Shown piece by piece: positions 35,208 through 43,348 of a DNA stretch of 64,000 nucleotides (the stretch's first letter is position 1; every line of letters starts with the position of its first letter). The notes beneath the pieces are model-generated. The model did no database searches, was not told where the DNA came from, and saw nothing but the letters and a program-made list of their open reading frames with translations. The position numbers and the translations under genes are program-made. The stretch is from Rhizobium sp. R635 (lineage in GTDB: Bacteria; Pseudomonadota; Alphaproteobacteria; Rhizobiales; Rhizobiaceae), in contig NZ_LOKX01000012.1 of NCBI RefSeq assembly GCF_002211285.1, forward strand, positions 124,001-188,000. Reading direction: 5' to 3'.

Positions 35208-35449
35208 AGAGAAAGACTCTCGCGGCGGTCTTCAAAGACCCGGTCTCGGGAACCATTGAATGGGCCGCTATAGAGAATCTGCTTGTGGCTGCCGGAGCCG
35301 ACCTCATTGAGGGGAACGGTTCCCGCGTTAAGTTTGAAAAAGACGGGATCATTGCGAGCTTCCATAGACCACATCCGGACAAGGAAGCAAAGCGTTATCA
35401 GGTGCGCGATGCTCGCGAGTTCCTGATGCAGATTGGAGTAACGCCATGA
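35195..35449 (+). CDS. hicA: HicA-type toxin
   Basis: An 84-residue HicA/YcfA family mRNA interferase. It carries the dsRBD-like fold signature IEWAAIENLLVAAGADLIEGNGSRVKFEKDG, and the histidine expected for catalysis lies in ASFHRPHP. The stop overlaps the antitoxin start (ATGA at 35446). No good Shine-Dalgarno precedes it, consistent with a leaderless start. Toxin upstream of antitoxin is the canonical HicAB order. Confidence 0.85.
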   Translation: MNSKQRKTLAAVFKDPVSGTIEWAAIENLLVAAGADLIEGNGSRVKFEKDGIIASFHRPHPDKEAKRYQVRDAREFLMQIGVTP

Positions 35450-35802
35450 ACATCATGACCTACAACGGATATCACGCTCGCATCGAATTCGACGCTGAGG
35501 ACGATGTGTTTTTCGGCAGGATTGCAGGTATCTCGGATGTAATCGGCTTTCACGGTGACAGTGTTGCTGGACTCAAGAAAGCCTTCCATGAGGCAGTCGA
35601 TGACTACCTGGAGACGTGTAGGAAAATCGGCAAAGAGCCTCAGCGACCCTATTCTGGGAAGATGATGTTTCGTGTCGCTCCCGAAGTCCATCGCCGAGCA
35701 GCTCTTGCTGCTGAGCTTTCGGGAAAGAGTCTGAACCAGTGGGCAGAAGAGGTGCTGGAAGAGGCCGCCGACCATTATGCCGAGGCGCGCTTGCCGGCGT
35801 AG
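35446..35802 (+). CDS. hicB: HicB-type antitoxin
   Basis: A 118-residue antitoxin. The N-terminal HicB fold reads MTYNGYHARIEFDAEDDVFFGRIAGISDVIGFHG, followed by a C-terminal ribbon-helix-helix domain (MMFRVAPEVHRRAALAAELSGKSLNQWAEEVL) that should bind the operator. Start codons at 35446 and 35455 are both possible. Overlap with hicA ensures coupled synthesis. Confidence 0.87.
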   Translation: MNIMTYNGYHARIEFDAEDDVFFGRIAGISDVIGFHGDSVAGLKKAFHEAVDDYLETCRKIGKEPQRPYSGKMMFRVAPEVHRRAALAAELSGKSLNQWAEEVLEEAADHYAEARLPA

Positions 35803-36132
35803 TTCCCTTCACCATACCGGCCATCGGCGTGTCCGATGAATTGGTGTTCCCTTCGGTACATTATGCGATCTTCTTCGCCCAGAACGTGAACACAACGGCA
35901 ACAAGCTGGACGCTGGCCAGGAAAGCTCTCGCCGTGCCAGAACCGTTGCCCCACTATTTCAGTGTCGGCGGCGTAAAAGGTATTTATGGAACTTCACTTT
36001 TCAAGTCATATCCTGCAGCTTTGAAGTCGCTTGCGCATTGGGCTGGCGTGAGGCGGCGAGGCCTACCGCATCCCACAAACATCGACCTTCGCCTGGTCAC
36101 ATCAAGATTGATTCCTCGATCACAGGATCTGC
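35803..36132. other. Gene-free spacer
   Basis: No acceptable gene. A short reverse-strand frame near 35870-35950 encodes a hydrophobic stretch (FLASVQLVAVVFTFWAKK) between stop codons, perhaps the tail of a lost membrane protein. Confidence 0.4.
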
Positions 36133-36747
36133 CTAATTCTTCATCTCGCCGCCGGCGGCCGATATATCCTCGGTCGTATCGACGTCGAGGCTAGCTGCAT
36201 CGCCAACATCAACGCCGAGCACCGGCAGGCCCGACGTCGTGATGATATCGCGCGCGCCGACATCGCCTTCAAGCCTGAGGATCACGTGATTGAGAGAGCG
36301 TGGCAGGATGACGGGGTTGCCGGGTTTGCCCCATGAGACGGCGCGGACGATGGCTTTGCCGCCCGAGTTGCGAAATGCGGAAATCAGGGCATTCAGATGC
36401 GCGATGGAAATGCCGGGCATATCGGCCAGCATGACGAGAATGCCGTCGGCGTCGTCGGCGCGCTTTGATGACAGTCCTGCTATCAGCGAACTCGCCATGC
36501 CGTCTGCGTAGTCGGGATTGTCGACGAGAGTGAGTGGAAGCCCAGCGAGTGCGGCCTCGATCTCAGGCCTGCGATGGCCTGTAACCACAATAACGCAGGC
36601 TGCATCCGACCCCAGCGCGGTCAGTGCACAGCGCCGCACCAGCGGCACGCCATCGAACTCGGCCAGCAGCTTGTGCCTGCCGCCCTCACCCATCCGGCTT
36701 GCCTTGCCGGCAGCGAGAATGACGATCGCGACTGACGCTTTAAGCAT
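36133..36747 (-). CDS. MobA-like NTP transferase (molybdenum cofactor nucleotidyltransferase)
   Basis: A 204-residue nucleotidyltransferase of the MocA/CTP-molybdopterin cytidylyltransferase group. The N-terminal VAIVILAAGKASRMGEGGRHKLLAEFDG is the family hallmark (LAAGxSxRMG, then KLL), and MLADMPGISIAHLNALI holds the metal-binding Asp. The ATG at 36747 overlaps the end of the XdhC gene by eight bases; longer frames to 37302 are shadows of that gene. It probably adds CMP to molybdopterin for the NicB hydroxylase encoded in the nearby nic cluster. Confidence 0.85.
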   Translation of the reverse strand: MLKASVAIVILAAGKASRMGEGGRHKLLAEFDGVPLVRRCALTALGSDAACVIVVTGHRRPEIEAALAGLPLTLVDNPDYADGMASSLIAGLSSKRADDADGILVMLADMPGISIAHLNALISAFRNSGGKAIVRAVSWGKPGNPVILPRSLNHVILRLEGDVGARDIITTSGLPVLGVDVGDAASLDVDTTEDISAAGGEMKN

Positions 36748-37669
36748 AAGCCATCGGTCTTGCCGCAGCGACCTCCGCCAGAACCGACAGGGCGAGCGAG
36801 GTTGAATCCCGGGTCGGACCGAAAATCCCGATGGGCGCCTTAATACGATCGATCTCGTCGCGTCTGAAACCCATGGCTGCCAACCGCTCGACACGTCGGC
36901 GATGCGTCCGGGTGCTGCCGAGCGCGCCGATATAAAACCCTGGCGAGGCAAGCGCGGTCTCGAGAATGGCGGCCTCGGCTTCGAGATCATGATGCAGGAG
37001 CACAACGGCCGTGAAGGGATCGATGGCACCGGCCGCTGCCCTGCCCTCCTCGCCCTGCCCGCGGATGACCACGTCGTAGCCGGAAACCTCGGCCAGTCGT
37101 GCGACGGCCTGCACTTCGATCGTCTGTCCGGAAATGACGACGCGGGTGCGGGGACGGTAGACGCTGACGAAATCTCGCTCCAGCCAACTGGCCCGTGGCG
37201 GCGGGTCTGACGGTTCCAGCGTCTGCCGCTCTGGTGAATAGGCCAAGCCGGCTTCCTGCCTCTGTCCGAGACAATCCAGAACATCCTGAATAGCTCCGGC
37301 ATCTTTCAGTACATGGATTGCGACGGTGATTCCGCCGCCACAGGGAAGGACGATGTCAAAGAAGGGAGAGCCGTCGCCGAACTTCACCATGCGGTCGCGT
37401 CCTTCCGTTATCGCCAGAAGCGCTTCGGAAGCGACGGCAGCTTCGACGCATCCACCGGAGACATAACCGCAGAAACGTCCATCGGCAGCGACAACCACGT
37501 GGGAGCCGAGCGTGCGAGCCGCCCCGCCGCGGATGTCGACGAGGGTGGCGAGCGCCGCCGCTCCGCGACCGTGGGCGTCTAGCGCGAAACGAAGCAGTTC
37601 CGCAGGGTCGTCGGTGGCTGACACTCTGAAGGGAATTGGCGCCGCGATGGTCGCGAGTGTCTGATCCAT
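36740..37669 (-). CDS. XdhC family Moco-insertion chaperone
   Basis: A 309-residue XdhC/CoxI-type protein that sulfurates and inserts molybdenum cofactor into xanthine-oxidase-family enzymes. Visible are GSHVVVAADGRFCGYVSGGCVEAAV (XdhC/CoxI N-terminal domain, about 55-80) and a Rossmann-like C-terminal domain with RTRVVISGQTIEV and FYIGALGSTRTHRRRVERLA. The ATG at 37669 has AAGGA upstream. The single Mo enzyme in the window is NicB, so this is its likely maturation factor. Confidence 0.87.
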   Translation of the reverse strand: MDQTLATIAAPIPFRVSATDDPAELLRFALDAHGRGAAALATLVDIRGGAARTLGSHVVVAADGRFCGYVSGGCVEAAVASEALLAITEGRDRMVKFGDGSPFFDIVLPCGGGITVAIHVLKDAGAIQDVLDCLGQRQEAGLAYSPERQTLEPSDPPPRASWLERDFVSVYRPRTRVVISGQTIEVQAVARLAEVSGYDVVIRGQGEEGRAAAGAIDPFTAVVLLHHDLEAEAAILETALASPGFYIGALGSTRTHRRRVERLAAMGFRRDEIDRIKAPIGIFGPTRDSTSLALSVLAEVAAARPMAYA

Positions 37670-38026
37670 GAGACATCCTTGGGAAAGCAACGGCGGTCCG
37701 GCTTTAAGACTGCCCGTAATACAAGGTGTTTTAGTTCAACGGAAGCGCAATGCCGCCCCTTCGCTGCCTTTCCAGAGCAACAAGCTTAGATCACCGCAAT
37801 CGCCTTCTTAGCCTCCATCCCAATCCTGTCGCTTCCAACGTCCGCGTAAGTCTCGCTCGAAGCGGCCGCAGCGGCTAAGCGACGCGAGATTGGATGCCCT
37901 CATGTCGATCAAGATAATCGGAGCGAAACGGTTGCTGGCACCAAAGGCGCCGCCGGACTGTCCGGTTTAAGGGCAGCTTGACCTGCGGACCCGCTTATAG
38001 GTCACAGTGACGGGCAGCATCAGTGA
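37670..38026. other. Gene-free spacer
   Basis: Contains the XdhC promoter region at its left end and the downstream end of the nicEDXF operon at its right. No gene, repeat or convincing terminator was found. Confidence 0.5.
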
Positions 38027-38647
38027 TCAGAGGGAGACCAACCAACGCTCTATATCGTCAGCGTCCGTGACGTCTGCATACTTCTGATGCATATCGTAAA
38101 GATTGGCTTCATGCGGCGCCCGGGCGCGGTCCGCGCAGCAGTCGGCTGGCACCAGAACATTGAAGCCTGACTGGACCGCATCGACGACGGTTGCTCGCAC
38201 GCATCCGGAAGTCGTCGCGCCGGCGACCACCAGCGTATCGACGCCGGCACCGGTGAGAAGCGCGGCTAAAGGCGTCCCATGGAATGCGGATGCGCCCTTC
38301 TTGGTGATCACAGGGTCACCGGGCTGAATACCGGTGGCCGCATCGATCTCCACAAGCCGGCTCCCCTCGATCAGGGCCGCCATGCCGGTTGCCTTACGAA
38401 GCCATGGCAACATCGTCACCTCGCCTCGATGATAGGCTATGGTGGTGTATACCACCAGAATGTCTTTCGCCCTGGCAAGATCGGTGAGACGCCGCGTTGC
38501 GGCGATCTCGGCCTTCATGTCTGCCGCTGTAGGGTAGATCGTGTCGGTGAACCCGTAGGTGAAATCAACGACGACGATTCCTGGGCGAATGCCCCGCGGG
38601 ACGGGCTGCCCGAACCCGGCGGTCTTGTAGATTTCCTGCTGCGACAT
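38027..38647 (-). CDS. nicF: Maleamate amidohydrolase
   Basis: A 206-residue isochorismatase-fold cysteine hydrolase that converts maleamate to maleate and ammonia. The Asp is in GIVVVDFTYGFTD, the Lys in VITKKGASAFHGT and the nucleophilic Cys in ATTSGCVRATVVDA. Length and motif spacing fit NicF of the P. putida nicotinate pathway. The ATG at 38647 has GAGGGG seven bases upstream. It is the last gene of the leftward nicE-nicD-nicX-nicF operon, and all neighbouring steps are present. Confidence 0.9.
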   Translation of the reverse strand: MSQQEIYKTAGFGQPVPRGIRPGIVVVDFTYGFTDTIYPTAADMKAEIAATRRLTDLARAKDILVVYTTIAYHRGEVTMLPWLRKATGMAALIEGSRLVEIDAATGIQPGDPVITKKGASAFHGTPLAALLTGAGVDTLVVAGATTSGCVRATVVDAVQSGFNVLVPADCCADRARAPHEANLYDMHQKYADVTDADDIERWLVSL

Positions 38648-38678
38648 GCGCCGTCCCCTCACGCTGGAAAGAGTGCTA

Positions 38679-39710
38679 TCAGGCGCGCTCCATCTGAATT
38701 TCCTTCACGACAATGTCGCCATCGATGACGACTGGTTCGTCGTCGAGAAACAGCGAGCACCCGCGCATGGGAATATCGAGGTGGCAGGCCGTATCGTTGG
38801 GGCCGCCGAGTTCGTTGTTGGGGCCGGTGGAGAACATGACGTTGCCATAAAAGCTGCGCGGTTCCATACCCATGCCGCCCGGGAACGCGCCCGGCACCAG
38901 GTTGTGCCATTTCGCATGCGGGTTCATACCCCAGCCGACATGGCTCATGCCCATGCCGCGCGGATCGTTGAACGCCGCCATGTAAGATTTCACCAGTTCC
39001 GCATCGAGCCCGCCGCGGATGTCGGTCACCCAGCCCTTTTCGATGGTATAGATGATCGGTTCGCGCACATATATGTTTTGGGGCAGCAGGATGTCACCGG
39101 TTGCCACCACGATCTGACCGTCGACGCCATCGTCGTCGCCTCCAGTGAAGACGAAGCCGGACGGCCAGTGGTCCCAGCGTCCCGGCTCGTCGGTGTAGGC
39201 ATATTCGGTTACCGTCGGATAGGTGTTGAGCTTGTAGCTGACGTCGGTTCCGTGCGGCGAGGTGATGCGCATGACCTTGGCCTTGGCGAGCATTTCACCG
39301 GCGATTTCAACCTTCTCGCGGATCTCTTTCGTCGGCAACATGCGAGCCAGCAGTTCCGGTGGCTCCACGGCGGTCAGGATGCGCGTTCCGGCCGCCTGAA
39401 TTGCCATCTGCTCCGGCGAAAACAACAGGAAGATGCAGTCGATAAGCATATCGCAGGCCTTCAGCGCCTCGACCGCATCGGGCATGGCGGCAAGGCCGGT
39501 GACGCCGACATTCCAGCCGCCGACCGGCAGGGGGGCGGGCAGACGCATGTGATACATGCTTGCGCCGAGGCGCTGGCCCGCCGCCATGAAGGCGTCGGCA
39601 TAGTCCAGGCGATCACTGCCCTGGGTGAGCACGATCAGTTTTTCGCCCTCGCGAACACCAGACATCTTCAACTGGTGCAGGCAGATTTCGGTGAAGCTCG
39701 CATGGTCCAT
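38679..39710 (-). CDS. nicX: 2,5-dihydroxypyridine 5,6-dioxygenase
   Basis: A 343-residue non-haem Fe(II) extradiol-type dioxygenase of the leucine-aminopeptidase-like fold. It opens the ring of 2,5-dihydroxypyridine to give N-formylmaleamate. The iron ligands can be placed as H257 (SHVGWGMN), H310 and D312 (CHLDIP); these equal P. putida NicX H265, H318 and D320 with a constant offset of eight. The start at 39710 is followed by DHASFTEICLHQLK. It follows nicD with 13 bases between and precedes nicF. Confidence 0.92.
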   Translation of the reverse strand: MDHASFTEICLHQLKMSGVREGEKLIVLTQGSDRLDYADAFMAAGQRLGASMYHMRLPAPLPVGGWNVGVTGLAAMPDAVEALKACDMLIDCIFLLFSPEQMAIQAAGTRILTAVEPPELLARMLPTKEIREKVEIAGEMLAKAKVMRITSPHGTDVSYKLNTYPTVTEYAYTDEPGRWDHWPSGFVFTGGDDDGVDGQIVVATGDILLPQNIYVREPIIYTIEKGWVTDIRGGLDAELVKSYMAAFNDPRGMGMSHVGWGMNPHAKWHNLVPGAFPGGMGMEPRSFYGNVMFSTGPNNELGGPNDTACHLDIPMRGCSLFLDDEPVVIDGDIVVKEIQMERA

Positions 39711-39723
39711 GGCTGGGTCCTTT

Positions 39724-40521
39724 TCAATTCATCGTGCGGCTGGGCTGGAAGTCGAGAACGGCGGAGAGAAACCCCTCGAGGTCGTCCCAGGGGATCATAT
39801 GACCGGCCTTTTCGACGATGCGCACGTCGATGCCGGGCTTTAGTTGCCGGATTTCGTCGATGTCGGCCGCGCCGATCACGGTGGCGCCACCGGCAACGAC
39901 CAGCCGGGCCGGTGCGGTGATCTCGGGAAGGTCGGCATGAATGTTGTCGGTGTGGAAGCCATCATAGGCGGTGCGGATCGCATCGACCTGACAAGTATGC
40001 AGCCATTCGGCACGCAGAGCATTCTGCTCATCCGTCCAGCTCGGGCAAAAACTGCGCATGTCTTGTCCCGAACAGCCTTTCTGCGCCATCAGGATGGAAT
40101 CCTCATACCAGCTCCAGGCTGAGGGATAGGCACGCCGCCCCGGGCCCGAGACCGGAGGATCGACGAGTATCAGCCCCGAAAATGCATCTGGAGCCTGTCG
40201 GGCCGCGCGGATGGCCGTGCGCGCGCCCATGGAATGACCAAGGACGATCGGGCTGCCGATCCCTGCCGTCGTCGCCAATGCCACGACGTCTGCTGCCATG
40301 GCATCCAGCGAATAATCAAGATTGCCCGCCTCACTCAGTCCGCGACCGCGCACGTCAAGGACATGCACATCGAAGACCGCCGCCAATCTCTCGGCCACAA
40401 AACCCCAGGTGATGGCGGGCGACGTAATGCCTGGAACCAGCAACATGGTCGGCCCCTGCCCCGGGAAATGGAGGAGATGCTGGCGGATTCCATTTGCCCG
40501 AACATGATATCCCTTTGCCAT
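39724..40521 (-). CDS. nicD: N-formylmaleamate deformylase
   Basis: A 265-residue alpha/beta hydrolase that removes formate from N-formylmaleamate, leaving maleamate. The nucleophile elbow is LGHSMGA with S97; D121 and H241 complete the triad. These correspond to P. putida NicD S101, D125 and H245 with a constant offset of four, a strong match. ATG at 40521. It lies between nicE and nicX in the same operon, with 13-base gaps on both sides. Confidence 0.9.
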   Translation of the reverse strand: MAKGYHVRANGIRQHLLHFPGQGPTMLLVPGITSPAITWGFVAERLAAVFDVHVLDVRGRGLSEAGNLDYSLDAMAADVVALATTAGIGSPIVLGHSMGARTAIRAARQAPDAFSGLILVDPPVSGPGRRAYPSAWSWYEDSILMAQKGCSGQDMRSFCPSWTDEQNALRAEWLHTCQVDAIRTAYDGFHTDNIHADLPEITAPARLVVAGGATVIGAADIDEIRQLKPGIDVRIVEKAGHMIPWDDLEGFLSAVLDFQPSRTMN

Positions 40522-40534
40522 GTGCGCGCCCTCT

Positions 40535-41284
40535 TCAATAGGCGCCGGACAGCAGTGTGCCGCCGCCCGGTACCCGCGTATTGAGATCGAGAGCTCGCAG
40601 CATCTGCCAGGTGGTGGCGATGGCCGCCGTCAGGACCGGCTTGCCCGTGATCGCTTCGGCCATGGAAACGGCCGGCAGTGATGGCATCTGGACACAGGCC
40701 GAAAGTACCACGACATCCACGTCGTCAGTCTTCATGCCCTTTACGATCTCCGGCAGGTTCATCGGGTCGTGGGCGGCCACAGCCAGATTGTCCGGAATTT
40801 CCAGCGCGCGCCAGTCCGAGACTTCGATTCCTTCATTGCGAATGTAGGAAACGACCAATTCCGTGAGTGGTTTCATGTAGGGTGCGACCAGCGCGATGCG
40901 CTTGGCGCCGATCGCCTTTAGACCGTCTACGAGCGCTCCGGCAGACGTCACCACAGGCGCCGGATTGCCGTTGGAGACCGTGATGTCATGCAGGCGTGCT
41001 TGGCTTTGGCGATGATATCCGAGCCCCATCGCCATGATTGCGACCAGACAGGCATAACCCATCACCTCGACCCGGGCATCGGAAAGTTCCAGCGCGCAGC
41101 GGTCGCTGTCCGCATCCATGGCGGCCAGCTCTTCCTTCGTCACGTGCTTCATCCGCATGCGGGAGGAATGAAAGGTGAAGCGTTCGGGAGCGACCATCTC
41201 GCGTGCGCGCAGCAGCGCCGGTATTTCCGTCTCCATCGTAACGTTCGAGCTCGGGACGATCTGTCCGATCCGATAGGTTCTCAT
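40535..41284 (-). CDS. nicE: Maleate cis-trans isomerase
   Basis: A 249-residue Asp/Glu racemase-superfamily enzyme that converts maleate to fumarate, the last step of the pathway. The two catalytic cysteines are C79 (VMGYACLVA) and C197 (VVLSACVQM), matching NicE C82 and C200 with an offset of three. ATG at 41284; GGAGGGA is upstream. First gene of the leftward nic operon, directly behind the 18-bp palindrome at 41318-41335. Confidence 0.92.
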   Translation of the reverse strand: MRTYRIGQIVPSSNVTMETEIPALLRAREMVAPERFTFHSSRMRMKHVTKEELAAMDADSDRCALELSDARVEVMGYACLVAIMAMGLGYHRQSQARLHDITVSNGNPAPVVTSAGALVDGLKAIGAKRIALVAPYMKPLTELVVSYIRNEGIEVSDWRALEIPDNLAVAAHDPMNLPEIVKGMKTDDVDVVVLSACVQMPSLPAVSMAEAITGKPVLTAAIATTWQMLRALDLNTRVPGGGTLLSGAY

Positions 41285-41317
41285 GCGCGGCTCCCTCGAT
41301 CTGATGGAGGGATGTTA

Positions 41318-41335
41318 ATTATTCATTTGAATAAT
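41318..41335. promoter_or_regulatory. Operator ATTATTCATTTGAATAAT before nicE
   Basis: Perfect 8-base arms with a 2-base centre. It shares 14 of 18 positions with the palindrome at 42144-42161 in front of the TetR gene. It lies 34-51 bases before the nicE start, overlapping the likely promoter. Confidence 0.6.
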
Positions 41336-41397
41336 AACAAGCACAAATTTTCGGCCGGCTCAGAAATTGAGCAGAGACTGGCATATTCCTATGTCAT

Positions 41398-42123
41398 CTA
41401 GGCAGGCGCCCGCAGCCCTGCGGCAAGGAAGCGGACAAGTTGATCGAGCATTTCGTCCTTGCCGAAGGACGTCAGATGGCCTTCGGTTAGATCGCCGATG
41501 CGCCCCAAGTCGTTGAGCATGAAAAGATATGCTCCGACAAGAAACGCCATGCGCACGCTGATGATGTCTTTCGGCACCTGCGGCAGAACCTGTGAAAGTG
41601 CTGATATATAGCGTTTGACCGAAGCGTCGTAGATTTCCCTTCGAAGGCGCAGCGCATGCTCCTCGGGCTCAGCATGCAGTCGTGCCTGCATCGCGACGAA
41701 GGCGGCGCCATTGGGGCTCGAATACTTCATGTCCCATTGTGGTTTGAGGTAGGCATAAACAAGATCCTCGACGGATGGGTTTTCGCTGATCTCCAAAAGC
41801 CGATCGAGGTTGACGTGTCTATGTCCTGCCAGAAGTCCGCCGCGCCGCCTGAAGCATTCATCGAAGAGGTCGGCCTTCGAGCCGAAATAATACCGGATCA
41901 GCGCCTGGTTGACGCCCGCAAGAGAAGCGATTTCCCGCAGGTTGGCACCTTCGAAGCCTGCTTCCGCGAACGCCAATTCGGCATGATCCAAAATGCTGTC
42001 GCGCAGATCCGAGACGTTGCCGAAGGCGCCGGTTCTCGAAGGGCGCCCCGGACTGCGGTTTTTTGTTTTGAGCTTTTGCTCGACCACGCGATCGTCCTCG
42101 TCAGGGGCTTGCGCCCATTTCAC
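41398..42123 (-). CDS. TetR family regulator of the nic cluster
   Basis: A TetR-type regulator of up to 241 residues. The helix-turn-helix is LRDSILDHAELAFAEAGFEGANLREIASLAGVNQALIRYYFGSKADLF, preceded by a basic 40-residue tail. The frame opens with GTG at 42123; a GTG at 42087 has a better ribosome binding site (GAGGA, spacing 7) and may be the real start. The palindrome at 42144 lies just upstream and its twin precedes nicE, so autoregulation and control of nicEDXF are likely. P. putida uses only the MarR-type NicR and LysR-type NicS here, so this is an extra or replacement regulator. Confidence 0.82.
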   Translation of the reverse strand: MKWAQAPDEDDRVVEQKLKTKNRSPGRPSRTGAFGNVSDLRDSILDHAELAFAEAGFEGANLREIASLAGVNQALIRYYFGSKADLFDECFRRRGGLLAGHRHVNLDRLLEISENPSVEDLVYAYLKPQWDMKYSSPNGAAFVAMQARLHAEPEEHALRLRREIYDASVKRYISALSQVLPQVPKDIISVRMAFLVGAYLFMLNDLGRIGDLTEGHLTSFGKDEMLDQLVRFLAAGLRAPA

Positions 42124-42143
42124 TGGGTATGTTCAGGTTTTTT

Positions 42144-42161
42144 ATTATCCACGTGTATAAT
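42144..42161. promoter_or_regulatory. Operator ATTATCCACGTGTATAAT before the TetR gene
   Basis: An 18-bp palindrome with a single mismatched pair, between the TetR start and the nicR stop. Together with 41318-41335 it defines ATTATYCA-NN-TGWATAAT. Confidence 0.6.
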
Positions 42162-42162
42162 T

Positions 42163-42591
42163 TTAAATCAGCCGTTTCAGCAGTTGCAGAAGTTGGTCCC
42201 TTTCCGTCGATGTCAATCGAGCAAGCGTGGCCTCGCTGCTGCCTATCACGTCCGGCAGTACCGCATCGAGAAGGCGGCAGCCTGTGTCAGTAATGAAGAG
42301 TGTGTAGCGTCTGCGATCTTCGCCGTCCTTCTCCACGTGGATCAGATCTCTGGCCAGCAGGCGCGAGACGACGCCCTTTGTGGTTGCGGCGTCCATCCCG
42401 ACAAGACGACCGAGGGCGTTTTGCGAAAGCGGCTCCGAGGCCTCACGCAGCCGGTAAAGCGTAGAGAATTGCGTCGGCGTCAATCCGCCCGTCATGCGCT
42501 CCATGAACAAGGCCATATGCCTCTGATAGGCAAGACGCAGCAAGAAGCCGACCTGCTCGTCAAGGACGTAACTTTCGTTTGGGTCGGTCAT
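42163..42591 (-). CDS. nicR: MarR family nicotinate-cluster repressor
   Basis: A MarR regulator of about 142 residues from the ATG at 42591. It begins TDPNESYVLDEQVGFLLRLAYQRHMALFMERMTGGLTPTQFS, close to P. putida NicR, and has the winged helix QNALGRLVGMDAATTKGVVSRLLARDLI. NicR represses nic genes and responds to 6-hydroxynicotinate in Pseudomonas. Longer starts at 42636 and 42669 exist with weaker support. It diverges from nicA. Confidence 0.85.
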   Translation of the reverse strand: MTDPNESYVLDEQVGFLLRLAYQRHMALFMERMTGGLTPTQFSTLYRLREASEPLSQNALGRLVGMDAATTKGVVSRLLARDLIHVEKDGEDRRRYTLFITDTGCRLLDAVLPDVIGSSEATLARLTSTERDQLLQLLKRLI

Positions 42592-42747
42592 CGGCGATTT
42601 CCAGCCTTCTGAAGGAAGTTGGTCGAACTGCAACATCCCAATGCCTGGCGTCAAGCCGGAATTCTGCATCCGCCTTGATGATGCGGCGCCTCGATTGGCG
42701 ACAGCAGACGCGTTCGGAGCTGCTTAAATATCGGTCAGAAGCTCTTA

Positions 42748-42783
42748 CTGCCTGCTGGTTGGGCAAAAAAAGCCCGCAGGTAG
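42748..42783 (+). promoter_or_regulatory. Stem-loop in the nicA leader/promoter
   Basis: CTGCCTGC (42748-42755) pairs with GCAGGTAG (42776-42783) apart from one position, and GGGC (42761-42764) with GCCC (42772-42775) around seven A residues. It lies between nicR and nicA. It could be a DNA operator or an RNA hairpin; no T-tract follows. Confidence 0.35.
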
Positions 42784-42818
42784 CAGAAATTCATTTGCAT
42801 ACAAACGATATTTCTGCT
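42782..42818. promoter_or_regulatory. Inverted repeat AGCAGAAAT-N19-ATTTCTGCT before nicA
   Basis: Perfect 9-base arms at 42782-42790 and 42810-42818. The spacer contains ATTCATTTGCAT, which matches 12 of 18 positions of the nicE operator in the stretch 42786-42803. It lies 42-78 bases before nicA, so this is the probable control region for NicR and/or the TetR protein. Confidence 0.5.
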
Positions 42819-42859
42819 GAATTCCAGGTAAGGGTCAAAAATAGAGCCCGAGGGAACCG

Positions 42860-43348
42860 ATGACGAATACCTTCGAACTGACGGTGAACGGGACCGCGCA
42901 CCTGCTTCAACACCCCGGGGAACGAACACTTCTCGAGATCTTGAGGGATGAGTTCGGCCTGAAGGGGGCAAAGTATGGCTGCGGTAAGGCGCAATGCGGC
43001 GCCTGCACCGTGCTCATCGACGGCTCGCCGGCACGGGCTTGCGTGCTGCGGGCAAAACGTGCCTTTGGCCGCGTCATTACCACGCTCGAAGGCCTAGCCG
43101 ATCCTGTGACCGGAGCGCTTTGTCCGGTCCAGAAGGCCTTTCTGGAATGCGAAGGCGCGCAATGCGGCTACTGCCTGAACGGAATGGTTATGACCGCCGT
43201 CGCTCTCCTGCGAAATAACCCCTCGCCGACGCGCGACGATATTCGCGTGGCTCTACGCCACAATCTTTGTCGATGCGGAACACATCTGGAGATCATCGCT
43301 TCCGTCGAACGCGCCGCCGAACTGATGCGTGGAGCCCAGAATGACTGA
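42860..43348 (+). CDS. nicA: Nicotinate dehydrogenase, [2Fe-2S] subunit
   Basis: A 162-residue small subunit that relays electrons from the molybdenum site. The plant-type cluster is bound by C41, C46, C49 and C61 (YGCGKAQCGACT and RAC), and the second cluster by C102, C105, C137 and C139 (AQCGYCLNG and LCRCG). GAGGGAA precedes the ATG at 42860. The gene overlaps nicB by eight bases. Nicotinate hydroxylation at C6 is the first pathway step. Confidence 0.93.
   Translation: MTNTFELTVNGTAHLLQHPGERTLLEILRDEFGLKGAKYGCGKAQCGACTVLIDGSPARACVLRAKRAFGRVITTLEGLADPVTGALCPVQKAFLECEGAQCGYCLNGMVMTAVALLRNNPSPTRDDIRVALRHNLCRCGTHLEIIASVERAAELMRGAQND

Noticed and set aside
36748..37302. N-terminal extension of the MobA-like protein
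   Set aside because: The frame upstream of 36747 runs through the XdhC gene in another frame and is Arg/Ser/Pro-rich; the nucleotide-binding fold begins right after the ATG at 36747.
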